Shown here: positions 1 to 7,100 of the stretch, one piece after another
Layout of the letters: each line of letters starts with the position of its first letter
How positions within the stretch are numbered: position 1 is the stretch's first letter
Source of the DNA: CAYGVT01 sp964353355
GTDB taxonomy: Archaea; Thermoplasmatota; DTKX01; GCA-020343715
Direction of reading: 5' to 3'
DNA: 8,371 bases
Assembly: GCA_964353355.1 (NCBI GenBank)
Contig: CAYGVT010000053.1
Coordinates: forward strand, 1 to 8,371
The notes under the pieces: generated by a model
What the model was told of the DNA's origin: nothing
The model's database searches: none
Seen by the model: the letters and a program-made list of their open reading frames with translations, nothing else
Made by a program: the position numbers and the translations under genes

Positions 1-35
1 GCTTCGCCAACCTGTGGGAGGAGTTCAAGCTGTAA
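1..35 (+). CDS. C-terminal end of an upstream gene (partial)
   Basis: Reading from base 3, the frame gives FANLWEEFKL followed by TAA at 33-35. The mix of hydrophobic, aromatic and charged residues looks like a normal protein C-terminus, and the GC-rich non-coding stretch that starts right after the stop fits the end of a gene. Only ten residues are visible, so neither family nor function can be named. The call rests on plausibility of this short tail alone; the other frames in these 35 bases are not excluded. Confidence 0.35.
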   Translation, partial: FANLWEEFKL

Positions 36-105
36 CTCTCAACAAGGGCGCCGCCCAAGGCCCTCCGCGCCCGTCGCGCCGGTGCGGATGGCCCCAAACA
101 CCCAC

Positions 106-121
106 GCGGCCTCGCGGCCGC
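106..121. repeat. GC hairpin (6-bp stem, loop TCGC)
   Basis: GCGGCC (106-111) and GGCCGC (116-121) are perfect reverse complements around the 4-nt loop TCGC. The hairpin lies about 70 bases after the stop of the upstream gene and inside a larger inverted repeat (45-56 with 124-135). It has no T tract, which archaeal transcription termination normally uses, so a terminator role is uncertain. Confidence 0.4.
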
Positions 122-268
122 AGGGGCGGCGCCCTCGACCCCTCCCAGGGTTGGCGAACGGGGTAGCGGGAGCTGGGGCGCTGGAGGGATGCGAGCTTTC
201 AGGAATTATTAAACGACTTGCGATTTTCCCATGGCGCGGAACGGAATGGTGAGACATTCTCGTGGGTA

Positions 269-285
269 CCGCGACACCGTCGCGG
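269..285. repeat. Perfect 7-bp-stem hairpin CCGCGAC-ACC-GTCGCGG
   Basis: CCGCGAC at 269-275 and GTCGCGG at 279-285 are exact reverse complements with loop ACC. It lies in a non-coding, AT-richer stretch downstream of a TATA-like element (205-213). As a dyad it could be an operator or a leader structure of the pre-insertion DUF3160 transcript. No T tract follows. The structure is seen; any function is inferred. Confidence 0.45.
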
Positions 286-358
286 ACATTCAAATGGCCC
301 ATCCATGGTTATCATCCACACCACTCATTTTCACTATCCAGCATGTCACAAGAGCGAC

Positions 359-373
359 CGTTCCAACCGTATC
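359..373. repeat. Target site duplication, left copy
   Basis: CGTTCCAACCGTATC abuts the left IS end (TGT at 374) and is repeated exactly at 1380-1394 on the other side of the element. A perfect 15-bp match at both junctions is the mark of a staggered-cut transposition. The lack of differences suggests a recent insertion. Confidence 0.93.
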
Positions 374-397
374 TGTTGAGTCCGAATATTATTTCCG
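374..397. repeat. IS terminal inverted repeat (distal to the transposase start)
   Basis: The end begins TGTTGAGTCC and pairs with the reverse complement of 1356-1379 at 18 of 24 positions. The outer ten bases differ at one position only, and the inner ATTTCC is shared, while the middle diverges. It is separated from the transposase stop codon at 423-425 by 25 bases. Confidence 0.88.
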
Positions 398-422
398 CTC
401 TCCCGGGCGGCCTGCGAACTCC

Positions 423-1334
423 TCACCCTGACCACCCCATGAAGAGCCCGAGCAGGCTCTCTGGCTGCAGCTTGCGGACCACAGCCTCCCTGGGGCACTC
501 GCCTATGTCCACCCACAGCGCCCCGTGCAGCCGCTCGTTGTACCACGCTATGAACGCCCCGATGTCCGGGAACCGCCACCGGTGACGGTCGTACTCCAGC
601 CAGAACCGCTCCAGCTTCCCGTTCGTCTGGGGGTTCGACCGCCTCGAGGGGATGAACCGGATGCCCCGGTCCAGGAGATACTGCTGGAACCGCGATACCG
701 AGTCCGGATGGTTCGAGAAGAACTCCGCGCCCCGGTCCGTGTTCACCTCCCGGATCGAGGAGTTGAACGCCATGGCCACGAGCTCCGCCTCCTGGAACGT
801 CTCGATACTGTGGTCCGCGCTGCTCTCCGCGAACTCACGTCCGGCCAGGACGAGCCGGGAGGCGTCGTCGAGCCAGACGATCGTGTATGGATGGTTCTCT
901 GTCGTCCTGTGCCAGTCCCCGTGCGCCAGCGAGAACGAGTGCTCCCGCTCGTACCTGCACCGCGTCCTCTTCTTCTGCTTGTTCGGGTTGGGAACGCTCC
1001 TCCTCGTTCTGACCAGGTAGTCGTGGACCTTGTGCCGGGGGATGCTGTGGCCCCGCCGGAGGAGCTCCTTGTGGAGGAGCCTGGCCCCCAGCCGCTTCTC
1101 CTCCCAGATGGCGTCGATGAGCCCCTTCTCCTCCGTCGTCAGGGGCCGGCTCCTCGGCCTGCGGGCCCGGGACAGCTGTGGCACGACCCCGGTGTCCCGG
1201 TACCGCTTGACCAACTGCCTCACCCTCCGCTCCGAGACGCCATACTGGACGGCTATCTGGCCGACCGTCCAGTCCCCCACCTTCACGATGTGCAGGCAGA
1301 GGAAGCGGATCTTGCGGTCGTCGAGCTTTGTCAC
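423..1334 (-). CDS. IS481-family DDE transposase
   Basis: This enzyme cuts and joins the ends of the surrounding IS into new target DNA. From the GTG at 1334 it has 303 residues. Residues 22-45 form a helix-turn-helix with the core IAVQYGVSERRVRQLVKRY, followed by a basic linker and a second DNA-binding region to about 125. Residues 130-245 are an integrase-core (RNase H-like) domain. The likely catalytic triad is D140 (in AHGDWH), D200 (in VNTDRGAEFF) and E242 (in NPQTNGKLERFW). The tail carries the usual AWYNERLHGAL segment. Length is normal for the family and no frameshift is visible. The frame stays open upstream to an ATG at 1439, but that lies outside the IS, beyond 1379, so it cannot be the native start. 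GTG 1334 is the first start codon inside the element. It lies about 28 bases from the centre of the TATA-like AAATATTT in the right end, which suggests a leaderless or nearly leaderless message. Catalytic residues are assigned by motif, not by alignment. Confidence 0.93.
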   Translation of the reverse strand: MTKLDDRKIRFLCLHIVKVGDWTVGQIAVQYGVSERRVRQLVKRYRDTGVVPQLSRARRPRSRPLTTEEKGLIDAIWEEKRLGARLLHKELLRRGHSIPRHKVHDYLVRTRRSVPNPNKQKKRTRCRYEREHSFSLAHGDWHRTTENHPYTIVWLDDASRLVLAGREFAESSADHSIETFQEAELVAMAFNSSIREVNTDRGAEFFSNHPDSVSRFQQYLLDRGIRFIPSRRSNPQTNGKLERFWLEYDRHRWRFPDIGAFIAWYNERLHGALWVDIGECPREAVVRKLQPESLLGLFMGWSG

Positions 1335-1355
1335 TCCGTCCGATGGACGAGAGGA

Positions 1356-1379
1356 GGGAAATATTTTCTGGACTCTACA
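1356..1379. repeat. IS terminal inverted repeat (transposase promoter side)
   Basis: Read on the minus strand this end starts TGTAGAGTCC and matches the other end at 18 of 24 positions. It also contains the palindromic AAATATTT (1359-1366), the probable TATA element of the transposase gene. Confidence 0.88.
1359..1366. promoter_or_regulatory. Candidate TATA element in IS end, possibly bidirectional
   Basis: AAATATTT is its own reverse complement. Archaeal transcription usually starts about 25-27 bases from the TATA box centre. On the minus strand that places the start near 1336, at the transposase GTG (1334). On the plus strand it would start near 1390 and give the DUF3160 gene a leader of about 50 bases including its ribosome binding site. 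Direction depends on the flanking BRE, which cannot be decided by eye. Confidence 0.4.
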
Positions 1380-1394
1380 CGTTCCAACCGTATC
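1380..1394. repeat. Target site duplication, right copy
   Basis: CGTTCCAACCGTATC follows the ACA end of the IS directly and is identical to 359-373. Removing the IS and one copy restores the original upstream region of the DUF3160 gene. Confidence 0.93.
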
Positions 1395-1426
1395 CACAAA
1401 GTATAAGTGGGCCAAAGCGCAGACCA

Positions 1427-1433
1427 GGTGGGG
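1427..1433 (+). promoter_or_regulatory. Ribosome binding site of the DUF3160 gene
   Basis: GGTGGGG lies six bases before the ATG at 1440 and contains GGTG, complementary to part of the CACCUCC end of 16S rRNA. It supports ATG 1440 over the in-frame GTG at 1407. A TATA-like AGTATAAG at 1400-1407 lies upstream but would leave almost no leader before the start codon. Confidence 0.5.
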
Positions 1434-1439
1434 TCGCAA

Positions 1440-3545
1440 ATGAGGTCCACCCTCAAGCAGGCCATCGCAGCCGCGGCGGTCGCCGTGCTAGTCCTATCGG
1501 GCTCTATCTACTGGACGATGACGGAGCAGCCTTCCGACGATGGCACACCTGGTGACGACGGCAACATCCCCACGAACCCACCTCTCATCATCCCACCGGT
1601 CTCCCACGCGGGAGGGTACTTCGCCCTCACGTTCACGGACCCGGTCTACACGCCGGACTCGTACACCTACACGCTCCTCCTCTCGCTCGATGGCGTCCGC
1701 TACTACGAGGCGGTCAGCTCGGAGCTGGAAATCACCAACCTACAGGCGAACTTCCTCAGGGAGAACGGCCTCGTAGGGCTCTCGACGGACGAGGGCTTCC
1801 CCTACTTCTACGACGCTTACGACAACATCGTCGACCGCGGGCTGCCCGTCTTCGTCACGTCCGACATGATGCTCGACGCCTACCACCTCGTGTTCGAGGG
1901 CATGCTCATGCAGCTCGAGCAGGACAGGCTGTTCGACGAGGCGCTCAACATGTCGCTGGCGCTGATGCTCCGCTCGGATCTCCAGCGCGCACAGCTGCCG
2001 GCCGAGCACCAGTCGCTCGCAGAGCTCAACGTCGCCTTCTTCGGCGTCGCCCTGAGGCTCCTGGACCCCAACGCGACCATACCGGCCTATGCGGAGCAGG
2101 ACGTCCAGCAGGTCATCGCGCTCATCGACGCGGCACAGGGCCAAGAGTCCGTTCTCGCTTTCCACAAGGAGGAGGACTTTACCCAGTACAAGCCCCGGAG
2201 CCACTACACCCGGACCGAGGAGCTGAAGCAGTACTTCAAGGCGATGATGTGGTACGGGCGCAGGACGTTCTGGGGCAACTATGACGACGAGACGCAGCGC
2301 GCGCTGCTCATCGCATACGCCATGCGCGACGACACTACTGCGCCCGCTGCCCATGGTCGCATGTCGGCGGCCATCGACTTCATCGTGGGCACGCCTGACG
2401 ACCTCACGTGGTCCGAGTACGTGGATGTGGCGGATCAGAAGCTCGGTCATCTCGGTCCGGACTACTCGGCGCTGTTCGACACGGCGCTTCTCGATGCGTT
2501 CCAGGCCCGCATGAAGGAGCTGAGACCGCCGCAGATCCAGTCAGACGCCTCCGCGCCAGGGAACTGGGTGTGGGGCCTCAGGGTCTTCGGCCAGCGGTTC
2601 GTGCTCGATTCATATATCTTCCAGAACTGCGTCTACAGCAAGGTCCCGACGAGGTTCTTGCCGTCGGGCCTCGACGTCATGGCCGTGCTCGGGTCGGAGG
2701 AGGCATGGGAGCGCGAGCCGCTGGCCCAGCACGCCCCCGAGCTGGAGACGCAGCTCAAGGAGCTGTCCTCCGAGGTCTCGGGCATGGGTGCGGCCGTGTG
2801 GAACCAGAGCCTCTACTGGGCTTGGCTCCACACCCTCAAGTCCCTCCACAATGACACGGACGCTGAGGGCTATCCCGCGTTTATGCGGACCGATGCCTGG
2901 GACGCCAAGGAGCTCAACACCCAGCTTGCCTCATGGACGCAGCTCACGCACGACACGCTGCTTTACAGGAAGCAAAGCTACTCCGAGTATACCGCTATCC
3001 CCCCCACGCCCGAGCTAGTCTACGTGGAGCCCGTCCCGGAGCTCTACTCCAGGATGGAGGACATGGTGACCTCGACGCTGGACGGGCTGAGGGGGCTCGG
3101 GTTGCTGACACTAGGCATAGAGAGCGGGCTTGAGAACCTCGCCGAGGTGCTGGGTGCCCTGGAGCGTGTCGCCCTCGCCGAGCTCTCCAGGACGGAGCCC
3201 GCAAAGGATGACCTGCAGACGGCCATGTACTCCCACGAGCGGATAAAGTTCCAGATGCCGGGCTCGGACGGCGAGGACATGTTGAAGACCGTGCTGGTGA
3301 GCGACGTCCACACCGACCTGAACTCGGGCAGGTGTCTCGAGGAGGGGGTGGGTTACGTGCGGTACATGGTCGCGGTCGTGCCCACAAAGGACGGTCCCGC
3401 GGCATGTGTGGGGGCCGTGTTCGTGCACCACGAGTTCGCATGGCCGCTCCTCGAGGGCCGCCTCACGGACGAGCAGTGGAAGGCGATGCTGGACGGGGGC
3501 ACCGCGCCATCGCCAGCACAATGGGCACTTGACTTCATGCGATAG
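1440..3545 (+). CDS. Secreted DUF3160-family protein
   Basis: The biochemical function of DUF3160 proteins is not known; they are large, often exported proteins found in archaea and bacteria. From ATG 1440 the product has 701 residues. Residues 1-25 (MRSTLKQ, then an Ala/Val/Leu-rich core) form a signal peptide or N-terminal anchor, followed by an Asp/Pro/Thr-rich linker to about 55. The rest carries segments I recognise as typical of the family, in order: FVTSDMMLDAYH (about 138-149), YKPRSHYTRTEELKQYFKAMMWYGR (split here as YKPRSHYTRTEEL, then KQYFKAMMWYGR, about 250-274), GQRFVLDSYIFQ and FLPSGLDVMAVLGS (about 383-419), SWTQLTHDTLLYRKQSY (about 498-514), YVEPVPELYSRM (about 528-539), SDVHTD (about 621-626) and HHEFAWP near the end. 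No frameshift or stop interrupts it. GTG 1407 is an alternative start, but it would put 11 polar residues before the signal. The IS inserted 45-60 bp upstream probably cut off or replaced its original promoter. A relic of a paralogue lies at 7454-7753. Confidence 0.9.
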   Translation: MRSTLKQAIAAAAVAVLVLSGSIYWTMTEQPSDDGTPGDDGNIPTNPPLIIPPVSHAGGYFALTFTDPVYTPDSYTYTLLLSLDGVRYYEAVSSELEITNLQANFLRENGLVGLSTDEGFPYFYDAYDNIVDRGLPVFVTSDMMLDAYHLVFEGMLMQLEQDRLFDEALNMSLALMLRSDLQRAQLPAEHQSLAELNVAFFGVALRLLDPNATIPAYAEQDVQQVIALIDAAQGQESVLAFHKEEDFTQYKPRSHYTRTEELKQYFKAMMWYGRRTFWGNYDDETQRALLIAYAMRDDTTAPAAHGRMSAAIDFIVGTPDDLTWSEYVDVADQKLGHLGPDYSALFDTALLDAFQARMKELRPPQIQSDASAPGNWVWGLRVFGQRFVLDSYIFQNCVYSKVPTRFLPSGLDVMAVLGSEEAWEREPLAQHAPELETQLKELSSEVSGMGAAVWNQSLYWAWLHTLKSLHNDTDAEGYPAFMRTDAWDAKELNTQLASWTQLTHDTLLYRKQSYSEYTAIPPTPELVYVEPVPELYSRMEDMVTSTLDGLRGLGLLTLGIESGLENLAEVLGALERVALAELSRTEPAKDDLQTAMYSHERIKFQMPGSDGEDMLKTVLVSDVHTDLNSGRCLEEGVGYVRYMVAVVPTKDGPAACVGAVFVHHEFAWPLLEGRLTDEQWKAMLDGGTAPSPAQWALDFMR

Positions 3546-4022
3546 TTTGACATATTGACCATTCAAGGGTCTGTTGCTGCTGGGCGCAATAAAGATTGGC
3601 GGACTTGGGTCCGTTGTTGGAAGAATATTGAAGTTGAGCTGACTCCTGTATGCCGTGTGACCTGAGAATATAAGTCTCGTGTGAACTGTGGCAGAGAGAG
3701 GCTCGTGGTAACGAGGTTGGGCCGGCATTACTAGAGAGAGAACCGATTTCGGATTACCGCAACCGATGGTATCTGACCATATCAATCGGGGTCGATGAAG
3801 GGGCTTCTCGTGGTCAATAAATCAAATGAAGGTCCATACGAGATGGCATCATGATAGAAGCTAGGCAGATGCTGTCGGTCCGCGGAGATAGCCAGGTAAG
3901 GCTTGGTCGATAGTGCAATCGAAGATGTACTCGGGACCATCGGGCGTATCCTCAGTCAACACTCATAACTGGCCAAGGTTAAATCCACACCACAACAGAC
4001 AGGTTGGAACCCATGAGAAATG

Positions 4023-4048
4023 TATTTAAACCACTCGATGATATATAA
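4023..4048 (+). promoter_or_regulatory. Candidate promoter of the surface-protein gene
   Basis: Two TATA-like elements are present: TATTTAAA at 4023-4030 and ATATATAA at 4041-4048. The first would start transcription near 4053, leaving a leader of about 28 bases that keeps the Shine-Dalgarno site at 4069-4074. The second would start inside that site, so the first is the better candidate. A run of nine A residues (4058-4066) lies in the leader. Confidence 0.45.
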
Positions 4049-4068
4049 TCCCTCGGTAAAAAAAAATC

Positions 4069-4074
4069 GGAGGG
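4069..4074 (+). promoter_or_regulatory. Shine-Dalgarno site GGAGGG
   Basis: GGAGGG is a strong match to the archaeal anti-Shine-Dalgarno. Six bases separate it from the codon at 4081 (ATA), which is ideal spacing, whereas the first standard in-frame start (ATG 4120) is 45 bases away. The site therefore argues that translation begins, or once began, at 4081. Confidence 0.7.
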
Positions 4075-4119
4075 ATTGAAATAAAGAATAATCGGCTCGT
4101 TCCGTGCGCGACCGTCCTG

Positions 4120-7100
4120 ATGATTGTCCTCGTTCTTGCCTCGCTCGGCATGCTCGGCTCCGGCGCGAAGCAGCTCGATACCACGATAAACGTCGGCATC
4201 AAGACTGCGGATGCAATTAATACTAATTGGGATGGGGGGATTGGAAGAGAACAGGCCCCGGATTTCTATTATGTCATGGCATGGGTAGACTCCACTGGAG
4301 CCACAATCTATGATTCCGCTACAGGCCCCCCTATAAACAACGATGCGTCTCCTCATTTCAATGCCGTTGAAGCACTGCAGCGCGATAAGAACACTTACGG
4401 GGAGGATTGCTACATCGTAATAGCCTTGTACGACGACGACGCCCTGTTGCCAGACGAGCAGGCGGACATCGGTCTCGTGGTCGGAGTCTACGAGGCCGTA
4501 GTGAAGTACAACACTCACACGAATGAATTCTGCGTCATGATAGCGCGTAATACATGGGGACCATGGACGAGAGCGGGGCAGGAGGTCACGACCGGGGGCA
4601 ATGGGGACGGTTCGAATGGACCTGTCTCTCTGAGGTTCACAATCGAAAACGACAACGTGCAGGACTCTTACCCCCCAGCCGCGACGTACACGCTTACCCC
4701 ACCGGCTCCCGATGGCGCCAACGGATGGTACATCTCCAACACGACCATCAACATCCAGATCACCGACGATGACTGCTACTACAAAGATGAGTGCAACCTC
4801 ATGATCAATACCACCGGTGGGGGGCAGCCTTTCGTGGAGTATAATTGGAACTGGACGAACTGGACGGATGCCCTCCTACCGGGCGGCGAGGGGAAGCTGA
4901 ACCTCACCTATTATACGGTGGACCCGGCGGACGATCACCATGGGACACCGGTCAACATTAAAATCTCGGTGGACAAGACCCCTCCGGTGATGACCTCGAT
5001 CAGTGGCGCACCGGAATGGGTTGTGGGACCGACCGTGACGCTGCTGTGGACCGCCGAGGACCTCATTAGCGGCATCGACCGCTACCAGTACAAGCTCGAC
5101 GACGGGGAGCCCGTGGAGACGACCGAGTCGACTTGCACGCTCCTCCCCTCCCCCACTCCGTGGAACGGGACGCACACTTTCTCGGTCAGGGCGGTCAATG
5201 TCGCAGGCCTCTGGGGAGAATGGTCCGACTATAGGTTCAAGGTGGATCAGGCGCCTCCAGTGGTGGAGGACCTGGCTGGCCCTGGAGAATGGGTCAAGAA
5301 CGGGACCGAGGAGGTCACGTTCACCTGGACGGGCAACGACGACTTCGGCGCCGACGTGAACAGCACCGTCGACTTCTTCGAGTACAAGGTCAACCTGGAC
5401 GGGCCGATGACGTGCACCAGCCCCCTCTCCATCCCGGTCCCTGAGGAAGGAGAGTACAGGCTCTACGTGAGGGCCACGGACAAGGCGGGCAACGTGGGCG
5501 AGTTCAGCACGCTCGACTTCAAGGTCGACCTGACCAGACCGGTCGTCACCGGCCTCACCGGGCCGACCGGCTGGATCAATACAAGCCAGCCCAAGGCGAC
5601 GTTCACCTGGTCTGGCAATGACGAATTCGAGGCGGACGTGTTCAGCGGCATCGCGTCCTACGAGTACCACATCGACGACGGCGCCGACCAGACCTGCGCG
5701 AGCCCCCTGCTACTCGACGTCCCCGTAAACGGCTCCCACACGTTCTATGTGCGCGCCATCGACACCGCGGGCAACGTCGGCCAATGCGCCACCTGGGAGT
5801 TCAAGGTGGACAAGTCCCCGCCCACGGTGACCGATCTGGCCGGGCCCACCTGGTGGGAGCGCAACGCCACAACCAACTTCACATGGTCCGGCACGGACGA
5901 GACCGACGCCGACATCGTCAGCGGCATCGCCAAGTACGAGTACAAGGTGGACGACGGGACCCCGACGGTGGGCGCGAGCAAGCTGAACATCCCCACGGGT
6001 ACCGAAGGGACGCACACTCTGCGTGTGCGGGCCATCGATACCACTGGCAATGTGGGGGAGTGGGCCTCGGTCGAGTTCAAGGTCGACAGGACGCCCCCGA
6101 GCGTGACCAAGGCGGAGCTCGAGTCCGGGGGCCTCACCACCGGCAGCTCGAGCTTCGTGCTCAAGGTGACCGTCTCGGGCGGTGCTGACGGCTCGCCCCT
6201 GAAGAGGCTGGGCGTCAAGGTCGGAACGGGAGCCTGGAGCTGGGTGGCGATCGAGGACGACGGTCCCACGCCGACCATCTCGGTGCCACTTACGGTGAAC
6301 ACGGCCGGGAATCACGACATCGCGCTGAAGGCCGAGGATGAGGCCGGGAACGTCGGGGCAGAGCTGACGGTGACGGTGAAGTACGACCCGTCGAAGCAAG
6401 ATCTTCTACCGCCCCTCATCTCTGGCCTGGTGCCCGGTGACGGTTCCAGCGTGACGCAGCGCAAGCCCGTGATCACGGCCTCGTACTCCGACGAGACGAC
6501 CGGGGACTCTGGCATCAACATTACCTCCGTCAAGCTCCTCCTGGACAGTGTCGACGTCACCGCATCGGCGACGGTCACAGCGGAGGGCATCACCTACACT
6601 CCAGGCACGGACCTCGCCTTGGGGACGCATTCGCTCTCCCTGACCGTGGGGGACCATGCGCCAGGCAAGAACAAGGCGACTAAGACGTGGTCCTTCTCGG
6701 TCGTCGAGCTGGTCGCTGACATCGTGTCCATCAGGCTCCTGCCCGACCCGCTGTCTGTGATGGTCGGCCAGGAGGTCGTCCTCTCCGTGACGGGGACGGA
6801 CTCGAAGGGCGTCGAGCATCCCAACCTCCCCGTGACCCTCACCGCGTCGGGCGGTGTGGGCACACTCACGGGCATGACGTTCACGGCGACCGTTGCGGGG
6901 ACGGGCGCGTTGACGGCGCAGTACGGACAGCTCACGGACGAACTCGCTGTGACCGTGGTCGTGGCGGGGACGTTGCCAGGGCTGGAGATCCAGTCGGTCA
7001 TCCAGGACGGGAAGAAGGTAGTCGTCACCCTCGTGCTCGACGGTACGCTACCTGCTGCGGCGAAGTGCATGGTGAGCGTCGATGGAGGCGCGTGGAGCGA

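Larger units (their letters stand above)
36..358. other. Intergenic spacer, GC-rich then AT-richer, with hairpins
   Basis: No convincing gene is seen. Bases 36-190 are very GC-rich and contain a 12-bp perfect inverted repeat (45-56 against 124-135) and a compact 6-bp-stem hairpin at 106-121 with loop TCGC. From about 190 the composition falls. A TATA-like ATTATTAAA lies at 205-213, and a perfect 7-bp-stem, 3-nt-loop hairpin lies at 269-285. Before the IS inserted, the right-hand part would have been the immediate upstream region of the DUF3160 gene, so a promoter or leader function is possible but not shown. Confidence 0.5.
374..1379 (-). mobile_element. Complete IS481-type insertion sequence, 1006 bp
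   Basis: The element starts with TGT at 374 and ends with ACA at 1379. The outer 24 bases of each end match as inverted repeats at 18 of 24 positions, with the shared start TGT(T/A)GAGTCC. It is flanked by the perfect 15-bp duplication CGTTCCAACCGTATC (359-373 and 1380-1394). One minus-strand gene fills nearly all of it. The roughly 1-kb size, TGT...ACA termini, single DDE transposase with an N-terminal HTH and a long target duplication all fit the IS481 family; the related IS3 family usually has two overlapping frames and shorter duplications. The element appears intact and may still be mobile. It lies 45 bp (after the right duplication) upstream of the DUF3160 start codon. Exact IS name not determined. 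Confidence 0.92.
3546..4080. other. Long AT-richer spacer between DUF3160 and surface-protein genes
   Basis: No gene, tRNA or repeat array is supported here. Composition is clearly less GC-rich than in the flanking genes, and stops occur in all plus-strand frames. The only structured items I saw are a small dyad ATGGT/ACCAT at 3766-3780 with a 5-nt loop, a TATA-like GAATATAAG near 3667-3675, and the promoter and ribosome binding site at the right end (4023-4074). A small untranslated RNA cannot be ruled out by eye. Confidence 0.5.

Noticed and set aside
39..302. Minus-strand frame of 87 codons in the GC-rich spacer
   Set aside because: It is Arg/Gly/Pro-rich low-complexity sequence explained by GC-rich DNA and inverted repeats, with no domain or clear ribosome binding site.
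525..1406. Plus-strand open frame of 293 codons antisense to the transposase
   Set aside because: Its Pro/Arg/Val-rich sequence is a typical shadow of a GC-rich gene on the other strand, it crosses the IS boundary, and it shows no domain.
1335..1439. Upstream extension of the transposase frame to ATG 1439
   Set aside because: The extension crosses the IS end at 1379 into host DNA, so it depends on the insertion site and cannot be the native start.
1740..2450. Long minus-strand frame opposite the DUF3160 gene
   Set aside because: It is the mirror of a well-supported gene, rich in Val/Glu/Arg, with no recognisable motif.
3111..3785. Minus-strand frame spanning the DUF3160 3' end and the spacer
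   Set aside because: Most of it is the shadow of the DUF3160 coding sequence, and the spacer part shows no domain or good start.
3546..4080. tRNA or other structured RNA gene in the long spacer
   Set aside because: I looked for a T-loop GTTCGAATC-like motif and paired arms and found none.
3979..4518. Minus-strand frame of 179 codons over the surface-gene promoter and head
   Set aside because: It overlaps a signal peptide and head domain read clearly on the plus strand, and its own sequence has no recognisable feature.
4969..6386. Periodic DNA as a possible CRISPR or satellite array
   Set aside because: The period is about 280 bases, similarity is at protein level with variable DNA, and the units encode Ig-like domains.
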